From Schizochytrium sp. TIO01 (Eukaryota; Sar; Bigyra; Thraustochytrida; Thraustochytriidae): a stretch of DNA of 64,000 bases. The stretch lies in the NCBI GenBank assembly GCA_004764695.1, contig SMSO01000031.1, positions 3,333,048 to 3,397,047 on the forward strand, read 5' to 3'. This document shows, piece by piece, positions 30,773-42,518 of the stretch. The position numbers were made by a program, and so were the translations under genes. The stretch's first letter is position 1; the number at the start of each line of letters is the position of its first letter. The notes under the pieces are model-generated. The model was not told the origin of the DNA. It did not search any database and saw nothing but the letters and a program-made list of their open reading frames with translations.

Positions 30773-32190
30773 AATTTATGCGACTTCTTTTTTTTGTATT
30801 TCAATCCCTTCAGTCATGAGACACAATTAGGCTTACATCATAGAAAGTATTGTATCGAAATTGTCCTATGTTACACCTAATACAAAAGTACACTACTTTC
30901 TAGAATTATATTTTCATGTACATTAATGTTACTTATCATGCTAAGATTGTGTTGGGCCACAGCGTTGGTAGCTCGAATATACTTTCATCCTTACCAGCTT
31001 TTTAAAAGTGATAAAAGTAATATGGAATATTTTTACAATTATGTTAGAAATAAAATTAAAATTAGAACAAAGTTAATTTGAGGAAAACACAACTATTATA
31101 TGAGAGGTTAAAAACAACAAGCTGATTGATATGCCTTTTAAATAGCAAACAAAACAAAAGGGAGCGTGTCGAATCATGGGATTCGTATATAATTTAAACT
31201 TCAGATTGCAGGCACTTGCCTTCTCAAGCCGCGGTATAGTGTAATTCCGAGCTACAATCACTTTGTTGTCCATTCTCAGAGAAATACTAGTCCAACCAGA
31301 TTTACAATACCGGAGTTTGATGCATACTGTTGATGTCGTAGTATTATCCTTATCTCATCTATTACGTTTTGCTTAGGTCATCGATTTGTGATGCTCGGGA
31401 TTGAGGCAATGATTCTACTAAAATAAGTTTTGGCAATTCCTATTCTATACTCAGGCAAGGTTTGGTAGTCGTATTACTTAGTGCCAAATTCCTGAAAGCA
31501 ATTTCACACTTTCTTTAATTCCCCAAAGACTAGCAGCTCAACTCGATATTGCTGGCGGGAAGATACTTGCATCGTCATCGCTTCTAAATCGCGGATTAAT
31601 CATCTCAAATAATCGTAATACGATTTGCAGGACTTAGGTGCTCTTTCTTTGAACCATTTACTCAACCAAATTCAGTGTTTACATTGCAAAATATCTCCTG
31701 TTGTTCAAAAATCAGCATGCCTTCATTTATCGTTATCTCTTCTCCACGTGTCGCAATCTCTAGTCCGAGCTTGATTCCGAACTCATTTTTCAATTCTATT
31801 GAAAGAAAAGAAAAAGATAAAAGATTTACTATATTCACTCCGATCAACTCCAAGGCTTGTTTAATTCACTACTACCATTTGTAAATTTAGGATTGATCGC
31901 ATCATCATCATCTCCCGTTCCCACTAGACAGCGTTTTATAACGTAGGTAGTATCTAGAACTAGTAGTCAGGTGTCTTGGCGATGAGATGTTCTATGTTGT
32001 TCTTTGAGAAAGGACTTCTGCTTGCACAATCTCTTGCTCTTGAAGACGTAGTCAAAGATCTGAAATGATGCTTAGGCCTCTAATTGTGTGGGTGCAGCTG
32101 TTTCCAGGTCGAACTTAGCTTCTTCATCACTTTCGCATTCATTTTCACCCCTGCATGTCGCTTGTATGATAGAAACAATAGGAACAGAAC
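30773..32190. other. AT-rich spacer
   Basis: About 1.4 kb after the UPF0489 gene. Only short frames without motifs (for example 31073-31273 and 31675-31884). No RNA gene found. Confidence 0.5.
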
Positions 32191-32879
32191 ACTAATGTTC
32201 CGAGAGCGCCTCGACGGCGATGCTGCTGATGGCGCGCTGCAAATCCCCGACCAATCCACGAGCGGGCTCAGAACCAAGCGAGCCTAATAGCAAGCCCGAG
32301 CTCCCGCCGACGCGCCGACGGGGCCCCGCTATCGATCTATCGACCCACCTACCCTCCGACATCATTTTATGGTCTCCAAGAGCGGCAAGGCAACGAGAGC
32401 AACCATTAGTACACGACAACAGTGATATGTTGCAGGTCATGCGCACACAAAATCCACGATATCCTCCTCCTTCAAGTCCTGCCTTATCTATTCCTTCAGG
32501 ACTCCATTCCACCGACAGAGCAAGCAAGCCTGGGCGTTGTATAGCACCCGGAGCGCCCACCGTCGAGGTCGAGTGATGGATAACGGCGCGTCGGCGGCGC
32601 TCGTGCACAAAAAGGGAAGGGCCCGAGGCGGGCAAACGGGCTACAAAATCGGCGACGGCGTCACTGCATACCCACAACGTGCTTGGCCGTCTCCATTGGA
32701 CCCGCCTCAGCCCAACTCGCAAGGCGCGACGCGGAGAAGCAGACAGCCAGCCCCCTTCAAATCGATCGGCGAGGGCTCGACGTCTCTTCGCGACGACGAA
32801 ACAGAGCACATTCGAAGAGTACAGATTCTGCAATCGCAGTCTGAAATCCGCTCTTCAACCGGCACTCAGACTTGAAAGA

Positions 32880-32998
32880 AAATTCAAAATTCAAAATTCA
32901 TTCAAATTCATTCAAATTCATTCAAATTCAAAATTCAAAATTCGAAATTCAAAACTTCAAGTTCAAAATTCAAATTCAACTTCGAATTCAAAATTCCT
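32880..32998. repeat. degenerate ATTCAAA / ATTCA minisatellite
   Basis: About 120 bp composed almost entirely of AAATTCA and ATTCATTCAA variants. Confidence 0.9.
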
Positions 32999-33280
32999 TA
33001 AATTCCAGAGCCCATTTCAAACTCAGAGCCTGAAGTGCCGCTCCTCGAGAAGGACCAGAGCCGAGGGGGCACGGGACACGCCCTCAGGAGGAGGGCAGAG
33101 CTGGCGGCGCGAGTCTGCTTCTCCCTCCCTTTGCTTGGCCACGGCAGGGCCAAGGGCAGTTTTGCAGCTCTTTCCAAGACGATGACGAGCGCTTTTAGTG
33201 CGACTTCTTCCTTTCCACCGCTTCTTCTTCTTCTTCTTTTGAACACTACTAAACCATAGAAGAACTAGGAAAGAAGGAGG

Positions 33281-33315
33281 AAAGAAAGAAAGAAAGAAAG
33301 AAAGAAAAAGAAAGA
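33281..33315. repeat. AAAG microsatellite
   Basis: About eight near-perfect AAAG units. Confidence 0.9.
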
Positions 33316-34770
33316 ACGCCCCACACTCTTCCGCCTAGCAATCGTCGGGCCTAAGATTCACTGCGGGTTTCTAGCCCCGCAGCTCGCCACCCCGCCCCTA
33401 TGCCTCCTCTGACGCGTAATTGATAGGCAGCAATATTGATCACGGCGGAGGAATTCCCGCAGCCGGTGGCGCAGTGAGGCGAAAAACAAGAGAAAAATGC
33501 CCTCCCCCCCCCGCGCACACTGTCAGCTCGGGCGCAGTGGAGGCGAGAGGGGAAAGAGAGGGCGCGCGATTCGAGGTGGCCCCTCTCCAAATATCAGGTT
33601 TCTTGCCTGTTTTTTGTTTGGGATGTGTGACAGATACTCACTCACTGTGTCTCTCTCACACTCTGTCACCCTCACAATACTCCGTCTCAGAAATTTCGGG
33701 TTTCGTTCTCTCTCTCTATTCCTGATTCCAGAGTCTTTTATTAGTTAATTTTACTTAAAAGTTAAAAACGAATGAATCAAAAAATGCAAATCGATTCATT
33801 GATCGGTTGACTTAGATTTTGATGGACTGATTCTTTTATGATTAATTAATTAATATGTTAACTTTAGCTTTTCAAGGTTGACTGATCGATTGAAATAAAG
33901 ATAAACTAGAGGCCTCTTACAGCTGCATCTCCGCGCAAACTCGCCACGTCCATCGATAAGTATCGCTCATCCGATCGCTTTGAGATCCACGAGAGCCTCT
34001 AAAGCCAAATCTCTCTCTCGCATAATATACTCTTCTCCAGCCTCAACAATTAATTACACGCATCCAAAGCTGTCCAGGACGATGAGATCTTAGAGCCCCA
34101 TCTTGCCTTTGGACCGGCATGGCAACTGCTAATGATTAGGCTATTTGAACCCTTAGTACGCACTACATTCAAGATGGTCGAGGCGATGATGATGCACAGC
34201 AAAGAATAGAAGGGAACAGAAGATTCTAAGCTGGCCGATATTGAAATCTGACGCCGTGAACAGATAAAGCAGCGACGTAAGGGTTTTATGTCTTCTCTTC
34301 GCTCCTCCAGGGCCTATTGTACCCCATTGCCACAAGCTTTGGCGCCAGTTTGAGCATGGTCTCCAGAGCTCGCGAGCCCGAGGCACGTCTTTCCCCCCCC
34401 TCATAAGACCCTGTTCTCTGTCCAGTGACACTCCCTCTCAAGGTCTTCCCGCAGCTACCTCATCTCCCCCTGCAGCGACCTGGGAACCCTCCCCACAGCG
34501 CGGCCAATGAACTGGCGGCGGCACGCCGTGTTAGCGGCGCTTTTGTTCTACTGTGCGCGCGGCGCTACAGTAGAGTATAGGTGCGGTAAAGTGGGCTATA
34601 GCGTTTGGCGCACTTGCAGACCGCGCTTCTCTCTGTCTCCTATGCACTCAATCGAATTCCGACTCGTGAGAGTGTGTGAGTGTGCGAACCTCGTTCTTTG
34701 TTTAAATTCAAACCCATTCTGAAACAGGAAGAAGCTGGAAATGGCCTTCTTTATACAGAAGATCGACGCG

Positions 34771-34870
34771 ACTCACTCTCTGTCTCTCTCTCTCTATCTC
34801 TCTCTCTCTGTCTCTCTCTCTCTCTGTCTCTGTGTCTTTCTTTCTTTCTTTCTTTCTCTTTTTCTCTCCC
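34771..34870. repeat. TC / TTTC microsatellite
   Basis: Pyrimidine-only tract of TC and TTTC units with occasional G or A, on the + strand. Confidence 0.9.
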
Positions 34871-34990
34871 GTGTTTGGCTCTCTCGGCACCGCAGCGATA
34901 ATAAGGGAAACAACGGCGAATTGTCGCCCTCCCGACGGTTTAAGCTGCTTAAAACCAGGCACTTTCGAGCGAAGAGGTCGCGCGGAGCTG

Positions 34991-35027
34991 TGTTTGTTTG
35001 TTTGCTTGCTTGCTTGCTTGCTTGCTT
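34991..35027. repeat. TTTG / CTTG microsatellite
   Basis: Three TTTG units followed by about five CTTG units. Confidence 0.9.
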
Positions 35028-35111
35028 CCTGAGTTTTGACGGCTAAGCATGGATGGCTTTGGTTTTCTGATTTTGTCTTTGAGCTTTTTGTTTTGTAAAT
35101 AAATAGAAAAA

Positions 35112-35145
35112 AGAATGAATGAATGAATGAATGAATGAATGAATA
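35112..35145. repeat. AATG microsatellite
   Basis: About eight perfect AATG units. Confidence 0.9.
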
Positions 35146-35429
35146 GTGTTTATTTATTTTCATTGATTTGTTTGTGTTTATCTCTCGATGTTAATGGAAG
35201 GGCACACTAGGGCACCTAGGATCATGGTAGTCTTCTGAGTAAGTAAGTAAGTAAGTAACAAATCCCTCATTGGTTCAATGTTTCTTTTTCCTCTGCGCTT
35301 CCCAACGATCCTGCGTTCGGGCTTGGCGGAAAAGTAAGCAGCAACCATCACTCAAGCGACCAGGGCATCGAGCAGAAACAAACCTAGGTCGAGCCAGCAA
35401 AACCCAAACTCAGTCAGAGCTCTTTCTGG

Positions 35430-35552
35430 CAGCAGCAACAACAGCGGCAGCAACAACAGCGGCAGCAACAGCAAAACAGAAACAGTGAGCATCTAGTGAA
35501 AGAGAGGACAAAGGACCAAGACAACCAGTCAGTCAGTCAGTCAGGCAGGCAA
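35430..35552 (+). repeat. CAG-type repeats in the probable 5' leader of the carrier gene
   Basis: CAGCAACAA/CAGCGG units (35430-35472) and CAGT units (35526-35552) lie just upstream of the ATG at 35573. The stretch lacks T in long runs, as expected for an unstructured leader. Confidence 0.75.
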
Positions 35553-35572
35553 CAGCCGAAACTTTGAGCAGC

Positions 35573-36439
35573 ATGAGTGACACTAAGAATGCCGTGGCGG
35601 AGCTCGCCAAGGAAATGGGTCTTGCCGGCCTGACCGCCATTGTGGTCGTCAACGGCACCCACCCGATTGACATGGTCAAGACCCGCATGCAGATCAACAG
35701 CAACTTCAGCATCTCTGCCATGGTTGCTCAGGAGGGCATTGGCTCCCTTTACAAGGGTCTTCCTGCAGCTCTTCTTCGCGAGGCTGCCTACACCTCCATC
35801 AAGCTTGGATGCTACCAGCCTATCAAAAACGTTGTCAAGGGCGTCTACTACACCAGCCCTGAAGACAAGGGCAAGGAGCTTCCTTTTGCCCTCAAGTTCG
35901 CCTCTGGATCTGCAGCTGGCGTTCTTGGCTCCTTCTTTGGTAACCCTTTTGACGTTCTCAAGACTCGCATGATCTCTAACACTGGCAAGGCTGTCTCCCT
36001 GGGCTCTGCGATCAACACTGTTCACCAAGAGCGTGGTATCACCGGCTTCTGGCGTGGTCTTTCCGCCAATGCTCTCCGTGCCTGTGTCTTGAACGGTACC
36101 AAGCTCGCTGTCTTTGATGCCTCCAAGGGCTTCGTTGTCGAGAAGACCGGACTTCCCCGTAAGGATCCTCGTACCGTCTTCCTCGCATCTGCCTTCGCCG
36201 GTGTTGCTATGACCATTGCTGTAGCTCCCATTGATATGATTCGCACCAAGCTCATGAACGCCTCCGCTTCCGAGTACAACGGCTTCGTTGATTGCGTCCT
36301 TAAGACTGTGCGTAGCGATGGTCCCTTCTCCCTTTACCGTGGAAGCTTCATGATGTGGGCTCGATTTGGACCTCAGGCCACTGGCCAGCTCGTCGTTTTT
36401 GAGGCTCTCCGCTCTGTCTTTGGCATGGACAGCATCTAA
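35573..36439 (+). CDS. mitochondrial carrier family protein (dicarboxylate/UCP-like subgroup)
   Basis: 288 residues from the ATG (a TTG lies three codons upstream). Mitochondrial carriers are six-helix inner-membrane exchangers. All three repeat signatures are present: PIDMVKTRMQ (Pro31), PFDVLKTRMI (Pro125) and PIDMIRTKLM (Pro219), each followed downstream by an aromatic/Gly motif (SLYKGL, GFWRGL, SLYRGS). Motifs after the second helix (AAYTSIKLGCYQPIK) and near helix 4 (LRACVLNGTKLAVFDASK) resemble the dicarboxylate, oxoglutarate and uncoupling protein branch rather than ATP/ADP carriers. The exact substrate cannot be read from the sequence. Codon use is strongly biased towards C-ending codons compared with neighbours, suggesting high expression. 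Confidence 0.9.
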   Translation: MSDTKNAVAELAKEMGLAGLTAIVVVNGTHPIDMVKTRMQINSNFSISAMVAQEGIGSLYKGLPAALLREAAYTSIKLGCYQPIKNVVKGVYYTSPEDKGKELPFALKFASGSAAGVLGSFFGNPFDVLKTRMISNTGKAVSLGSAINTVHQERGITGFWRGLSANALRACVLNGTKLAVFDASKGFVVEKTGLPRKDPRTVFLASAFAGVAMTIAVAPIDMIRTKLMNASASEYNGFVDCVLKTVRSDGPFSLYRGSFMMWARFGPQATGQLVVFEALRSVFGMDSI

Positions 36440-37782
36440 ACCCCTTCACATTTCAAATGCATTGCTGTAGCATCACTGTTGTAGCTACCATGCAGAAAAA
36501 AGCCCAAATATGGGTGCATACCCTAGCACGATGATGCAACTGTGCGCATAATCTGCTCCCGTTTACTTGCCTTCCTCCCACGCATGATTTTGCTGCGCCC
36601 CGAACTTCCTAGGTTTCTCCCTATGTTCGCCCAGCTTATGATACATCGTCAGCACAAGCGTCCTTGTTGTAGGCCGAGCTTGATTTTTCCTCCGTTGTTT
36701 TTGAGGTCCCACATCAAGGTTGTACGGATAAATAACATGTGCCCTTGTGCTTGCATATCTGCTCTAAGCGCCATATTTTTCCTACTAGAAAGTATGGGCA
36801 TCCGCAAGATCATGCCTCCTGCCAAAATACAAAAAACTGCGCCACTCCAAAATGCAGGTGATATCTATATTGAATCTACAATTTTAGTAGACAGGTGTAC
36901 TTTCACAGAGTGGTACCAATAACGCGACCCTAACACCCAAAACACGCAAAAACAAAACAAACGTACTACTCGCCCCTTCCTAAACCCTCACTCAAACGAA
37001 GTAGTTCGTATCTTTTCCCTCGTGATGTATTCCCCGCATCACAAGTCAGCCAGATTTACACATTTCCCTGTAGTAGTCAATCTTGAAGAAAAAAATATTT
37101 CATTATGTTTCCTGCCTCAGATATGAATCAATTTCCTTGAGTCCCTGAAAAAAACACTTATCTGTTGCTTTATAAGCCTTATTCAAAGCCCACTGCACCA
37201 TTTGATATTATTGGCAACCTCATTTTCAAACCATTTAGCTGATCGCTCTTTTTTATTATATATATATAATATAACATATAATAACACATAATAACGAGAC
37301 AAACACCATACCCAACAGAATAAAATCAGAAGTATGTCACAAAGAAAGGCCTTGTGTCACGGTTCTCAGATGCTAATGAGGTAGCTTGAAAGCGGTTTTC
37401 TTGAGAGACATTTTCCCCGTATGTCTATAAACTCATCAGCCCCACAGTCTTTTCAGTAAGATGGGTAACAACGCCTCTGCCGATCAATTTCCCTGTTGAA
37501 TCCTGTGTCAGTCCGTATTATCTACAAGCGGCTCAATGATCGATCTCTTTGACTCCCAAAGCAATTCCTATTTTTTCTAAAGCTGTGAAAATCCATACGT
37601 TTGACAAGCCCTTCTTTTATTATACCAAAATTTTCATAACGATTACTGTAGAACTTCTACAACCCGGATAGCACCGATTAGAAAGATAAAGCAGCAAAAC
37701 CGTTTTGGCGAAAAGGGGTCTCTAGTGGACTCAGTTCCGCCTTGACTTTACGAGCAACGGCGTCTCATCCCTTGCTAGAGCC
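36440..37782. other. spacer
   Basis: About 1.3 kb between the carrier and CEP78. It contains an AT dinucleotide-rich stretch near 37254-37290. A 126-codon frame at 36542-36922 directly behind the carrier gene has no motif and is probably the 3' untranslated region. Confidence 0.5.
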
Positions 37783-39744
37783 ATGGCCTCTCTCTCTCGA
37801 AAGGGCAGTCCTGTCAATGTGCACCCTGCTCAAAAGGCCTTTGCAGATGCCAAGCGCGAAGTGGGTCGCCAGAGCAGAGGTGCTTCTGCTGTAGACCCAG
37901 GTCTTCTTGCATATGGTGTTCTTTGGGCAGAAGTTGATTCCTGCACGGAAGATGATCTCCGTGTGGTTAACGGCCTGCTGAGAAGAACTAGTACAGCAAA
38001 TCTGCGGGAGATCAGGCTTTTGCTTGGCGTGCAGGTTGCGGCAACAAATTTAGATGTTCGCAATGCAACCGGCGATGTTACGGCACTGATGCCACGGCGA
38101 AGATTTCACCGCGGCCATCGAGGCGAGAAGGCATTGGTATTGCGACCAGAGCCCAATCTTCAGCTTGGTATAGCGCTTAAAATTGCACTTAAAGCAGACC
38201 TTGGAAGGCTCAAGAACCTCGAATTAATTGGGATCAAATTTGGTCCTGAGGCAATGCGCGAAGTCAGAGCAGGCCTCGGTCAAGCTCGGGGTCTTGAAAG
38301 AATTTCATTTAGGGGTTCGAAGATTGGTGATGCAGCATTCGCAGAACTTTATGAAGGTCTTGGCTCGAATGAGACCATTCAAATGTTGACACTTTCGGCA
38401 TGCGACCTCACTGATAAAAGCGCCGGAGGCGTAGGGCACATTCTTCGTTGTCATGCTCAACGTCGCAATGATAAACGCTGGGGGAAAAGCTTGCGACGCA
38501 CCGGTCTAGAGGAGGCCACGTTGCTTTCGATGGAAGAGTACAATCAAGTTGCAATGACCGGCCTGCTTGCGGTAGACCTTTCTAACAATAACTGTGGAGA
38601 TGGTCTTGCCCGAGCACTTGCGCACGAAATTGCTGCTGATGACTGGCTTGGGGCCATCAACCTGTCCGGAAATTCCATCGGACGAGCTGGAACAGAATCC
38701 CTGCTTGACGCAATGGAGCAGTCAAACGACGCCTTGGCGATTCTAGATTTGCGGGATAACATTGATAGGGAAGGCACCTCTCGAATCGATGCGTTCCTTC
38801 GTGCTCGCAATAATTTGCCAAACGCAGGGTTTCTAATGCGACCTATTCCCGAAGAAAACTCCATGAGTATCCCATGTGCAAGCAGTATCATCGCGTCTGC
38901 CATTGTCAAATGGCAAAGTGGACATCAAGTGTCCTCATCTCTAACATCACTTATTGCATCTCTTGGTATATTATTCGAAGACGACCCCTTTAGCGTTCTA
39001 ATTCCTGATGATATTGACTATCGACCAACAAGAGGAGCACACATTCGTTCACACAGCACAGGGCGCGAAAATCACCAACCAAATAAGCAAGCATCTCGGG
39101 CTTATGAAAACCACACGAAGCCACCCATGGTTGCACGTACAAAATTATCATCTCAGCAACGGGACCATTCAACTAGGAGACCAGTATCACAAAACCCACG
39201 TGCAGCAAAGTCCAATGATACTTTCTCAAGATTGCAGCACCCCGCAGAAGCAAAGTTTATCTCATCAGCAGGTTTACCCGTTGGTGAGTCGCTTAAATCC
39301 TCATCCTCCTCAATGACAAAGAGAAGGCCATCCAGCAGAAAGCCATCAATGACTTCTACTAGTAGTAAAAAACCCTCATCGAGGTCTTCTTCGCTAAAGT
39401 CAGGCCGCAAAAAAACTGACAAAGCAGCATATGTTGCACAATTATTTGCACAAGAAGTTGACAAGGCAATTGCAGAGTACACAACAAATATGAATGAATC
39501 AGAGGTTTCACTTATTAGATCAAATACAGCTGCAATGGATCTGTTGGAAAAATCAGTTCAGGAGCTCAATGAACAGCTCGATAACCACCCTAGGTCGCCA
39601 GTTCCAGATCCCAATAGTTCGCTAGAAGCTGCGCCCCATGACAGCGTGCAAGGCCGGGAAGCTGAGTATTTATCAAGCGAATTTGAAGCTGATGCTCTTG
39701 CACAAAACGTTGCTGCAAGACTTTCTGAACTTTGGCATTCATGA
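37783..39744 (+). CDS. CEP78: CEP78-like centrosomal leucine-rich repeat protein
   Basis: 653 residues from an ATG. CEP78 sits at the centriole wall and is needed for proper cilia. Residues about 140-330 are ribonuclease-inhibitor-type leucine-rich repeats: LKNLELIGIKFG, LERISFRGSKIGD, IQMLTLSACDLTD, LLAVDLSNNNCGDG, GAINLSGNSIGRAG, LAILDLRDN. The diagnostic point is the non-LRR insert at 220-239 (HAQRRNDKRWGKSLRR), which matches the corresponding MRR..W..SLR segment of CEP78 in position and sequence. The rest is a Ser/Lys-rich disordered region (about 430-530) and a short C-terminal helix, instead of the longer coiled coil of animal CEP78. It is followed in the same direction by an RSP7-like gene. 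Confidence 0.85.
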   Translation: MASLSRKGSPVNVHPAQKAFADAKREVGRQSRGASAVDPGLLAYGVLWAEVDSCTEDDLRVVNGLLRRTSTANLREIRLLLGVQVAATNLDVRNATGDVTALMPRRRFHRGHRGEKALVLRPEPNLQLGIALKIALKADLGRLKNLELIGIKFGPEAMREVRAGLGQARGLERISFRGSKIGDAAFAELYEGLGSNETIQMLTLSACDLTDKSAGGVGHILRCHAQRRNDKRWGKSLRRTGLEEATLLSMEEYNQVAMTGLLAVDLSNNNCGDGLARALAHEIAADDWLGAINLSGNSIGRAGTESLLDAMEQSNDALAILDLRDNIDREGTSRIDAFLRARNNLPNAGFLMRPIPEENSMSIPCASSIIASAIVKWQSGHQVSSSLTSLIASLGILFEDDPFSVLIPDDIDYRPTRGAHIRSHSTGRENHQPNKQASRAYENHTKPPMVARTKLSSQQRDHSTRRPVSQNPRAAKSNDTFSRLQHPAEAKFISSAGLPVGESLKSSSSSMTKRRPSSRKPSMTSTSSKKPSSRSSSLKSGRKKTDKAAYVAQLFAQEVDKAIAEYTTNMNESEVSLIRSNTAAMDLLEKSVQELNEQLDNHPRSPVPDPNSSLEAAPHDSVQGREAEYLSSEFEADALAQNVAARLSELWHS

Positions 39745-40394
39745 AGGCCGGATCAACCAAATTCCTCAAGAACAATTCCAATTATTTCTGTATGTAGCTA
39801 TTACTTCTGACGACCATTGTATTCAAATCATGAATAACTCAAATTAGCCCATGTTCACCATTTTCTTCTTTAAGGAAAAATAGCACATAGTAATATTACC
39901 ATTTAAGAAAGACGGCGTTTCTTATACCTTCTCGTTCTGGTAATTCCTATAGCTTTTGATGCTGTTTTTTTTAAAATTAAATTTATTTATTTAACAAGAC
40001 AAGCATGTAGGGGCATTGTGGAAGTTGTATCCTCAATATTTCTCAAAGGTCTCTATAACTATGCGATGGTGATAGAATCAAACGTCTACAATACCCCCTT
40101 CCAACGGCTCGCTTCAGTGTAAGCGCGGACTATGTCATTTTAATGATAGGGGAGAAGGCGAAAATGGAAAGGTGCACACGGGACGAATAGAGTGCCTTTC
40201 ACTTGTTGACCGAGGCTTGGCGTAGCTGACGCACTGCAAATCCTGCGAAGCTGCCGTGCCTCACGCGGTGTTTGGCCACTTCCACTGGATTGCTTGTCGC
40301 CCACTGGTGACGGTGTAAAACCGCGGGCGAAGACAGAGATCGCATAGCATATAGTGCTGCAAAGAGAGGAAAGCTAGCTCATTCTAAAGACATC
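39745..40394. other. spacer
   Basis: About 0.65 kb between CEP78 and the RSP7-like gene. It has an AT-only tract at 39970-39996 and a GC-richer promoter-proximal part. No gene seen. Confidence 0.5.
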
Positions 40395-41970
40395 ATGACA
40401 GAGACGCGCAATAACAGCATCCCGTCGAGCTATGCGAAAGAGTTCGCGATGCCGGATGGATTTCCTGAGATTGTAAGCAGACTCGCTCGCGAAATTCTTC
40501 GCGAGCAACCCGAAGATCTAGATACTTTCTGCTTGCAATACTTTGAAGGACGTTTGCAATCAGAGCCCGAAGCTGGCATGTTCCGAAGTGGTAAGCGTAA
40601 CAGCATCCTTGAGGATCCGGACCCTGGTCTAATTCTTACTGAGATGAGTCCTCAGGAGATTGAAGAGCTCATCCACAGCCTTTTTCGTGAACAGGATGTC
40701 GATGGAAATCATACCTTGGATAGACATGAGTTCAAAATGGTTTTTAATAAGCTTGGTGCGCAGTTAGGCCTTCGTAAGAATGATGTTCGTCGTATCCTCG
40801 CTGAGGCAGACCGAGATGAGAATGGCCTTGTCAGCTACGCCGAGTTTATTCCTGTTGCTATGGGTGTAATTCAAACTCTTGTCGCTAAATATGAGCTACG
40901 CCAAGAGGAAGAGCGGATGGCCAAGGTGAAGCAAGACGCTGAAAGCCACATTTACCATGGTATGCCACACGAGGAACTTGAAGAGATTCTAACTAGTATC
41001 TTTCGTGAGGCTGATACTGATGGAAATGGAACCCTTGATCTTGATGAGTTTGAACGTTGCCTAGCCGATATCCGTATTGGCATGACTCGCAAGGAGCGCA
41101 ACGTTCTCATGTTTGAGACTTATGCAGATCAAGATGGGAAAATCGCTTATGAAGCCTTCAAGCCTCTTTGCATGGAGCTTCTAACGGAGCTGACTGCTCA
41201 AGAGTGGATGGCACCTTCACAAGACGTACAAGATCTTCATGTCACAATTCTTGATGAATGTAAGAGCCTAGATTCTAAGAAAACAGGCAAACTCTCACAC
41301 GAAGATCTTCAACAGGCCTTGTCTTCCATGGACCTTGGCTTGACGTTGCTTCAGATTTGCTCAATTCTTTCAGAGACAGATGACGACGACCTTGGTATGG
41401 TGGACTACGTAGCTGCTGTGCCCAGAATTGCCTTCATGGTGCATTCTTGTATGCACTATAGTCAAAAACTTGTCGAAAAACAAGAGCAAATGCAAACTCT
41501 ACATGCATCAGACGGTTGGGGAATGGTCTTTGGTAGAGACAGAGATCAGCTTGAAGGAGAGCTTCTTAGTGCATTCCGCGATCTTGATTATGACGGTGTT
41601 GGTTGCCTTTCTCGTGAGGAAATCAAAGCTACATTAAAATCTGTGTTGCCAGATCTCGATAGGCCTTCGATGCATGCTTTGCTTGCCCTCGCACCACAGA
41701 CAGAAACAGCACAATATAGGTACTCTCCAGTTGTGGAGCAAGCGTTCGTAAGTTTTTCAGTTGCCCTTTATTGTACCAAATTGGTCATTCATTAGCCCCT
41801 TCTTCTGGACATTTCATCCGAAAGATGAAAGCCAAGAAGTCAAAAGGATATCTTTGCATGAAACTAACTCTTTTTTACCTTTCAATTATGTGATGGATCA
41901 TTTGTAAATTACACAGCGTACACTCAAGGGCTTGATGGAGCTGGCTATTATTGTCGAGGACGATGAATAA
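40395..41970 (+). CDS. RIIa / EF-hand protein, RSP7-like (two exons)
   Basis: Exon 1 is 40395-41747 (451 codons) and exon 2 is 41917-41970 (17 codons plus stop), giving 468 residues. Residues 21-55 are an RIIa docking domain (FPEIVSRLAREILREQPEDLDTF). Clear EF-hand loops lie at 101-112, 139-150, 207-218 and 397-408, each with Asp/Asn ligands and a final Glu, plus two or three degenerate ones (near 243, 293 and 328). An RIIa domain combined with EF-hands is the make-up of radial spoke protein 7 in Chlamydomonas, which docks in the flagellar axoneme. Without splicing the frame would read on to a stop at 41795 through an unrelated hydrophobic tail. The spliced tail (RTLKGLMELAIIVEDDE) fits better. 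Confidence 0.85.
41748..41916 (+). other. intron of the RSP7-like gene
   Basis: 169 bp. The 5' end is GTAAGT, an ideal donor, right after a phase-0 codon (TTC). The 3' end is ACACAG, preceded by a pyrimidine tract (CTCTTTTTTACCTTTC). The exon resumes in phase 0. This is the only intron in the window that I can support well. Confidence 0.85.
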
Positions 41971-42518
41971 GTGTACAATTTCTTTCCTTTCCCAAACAAT
42001 CGTCTTCAAGGATATTTGGCTATTGCCTGATCGCTGCTTTACGGTCGTACTACAAATGCATTAAAAAATCATCAAAGATTAAGTTGTTCTTTTCTTCTTG
42101 ATTTAAATGTCACACAAACCAACAAAATAGGCTTATTCTTTTTTATTTGTAAAAAAAGAAGAAGAATTTTTTTAATAAATTGTCGCAGCACATTCAAAGG
42201 TACATACTCTAAAACCAAATATAAATCACTCAAGGGCTTGAACTAGGGCCGTTACGTTGTTATTCTTCGTTGCTTTTGCTATGTGTTCTTCAGGTTTTGG
42301 CATGAACGGACTGTTTAAGATTTCCAGGAAGAAATGTGTAATTTTAAAAAATATAAGAAAGATTTAAATTAGCATAGGATTGCTATTCTAGGTTGTTGCA
42401 CTACACTCAAAATGCAGATACCTGAGACGCGAAACTGCAGCGAAAGCGATGCTTCAAGCTTAGCTATTAAGAAAAGGAAACTCACTTCGAAAATCAGCCA
42501 TATAATTGTATGCTTTAT
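41971..42518. other. spacer between convergent genes
   Basis: About 0.55 kb between the RSP7-like gene (+) and the frameshifted AMT (-). It is AT-rich, with poly-A/T runs near 42130-42180. No gene seen. Confidence 0.5.

Larger units (their letters stand above)
32191..33740. other. GC-rich spacer with microsatellites
   Basis: Base composition shifts to GC-rich at about 32200-32870 and 33020-33600. Long frames here (213 codons on - at 32192-32833; 118 and 112 codons on +) overlap on both strands, have skewed Arg/Ser/Pro content and mostly lack ATG starts, so I do not call them. The two GC-rich blocks are separated by an ATTCAAA-type repeat (32880-32998). An AAAG repeat lies at 33281-33315. Confidence 0.45.
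33741..35572. other. upstream region of the mitochondrial carrier gene, microsatellite-rich
   Basis: About 1.8 kb with no convincing gene. It carries a run of simple repeats: TC/TTTC (34771-34870), TTTG/CTTG (34991-35027), AATG (35112-35145), AAGT (35236-35259), CAGCAA-type (35430-35472) and CAGT (35526-35552). The last two are close to the ATG at 35573 and are probably transcribed leader. Confidence 0.5.

Noticed and set aside
32192-32833. 213-codon minus-strand frame in a GC-rich patch
   Set aside because: It starts at TTG, overlaps equally good frames on the other strand and has no motif. GC-richness alone makes stops rare.
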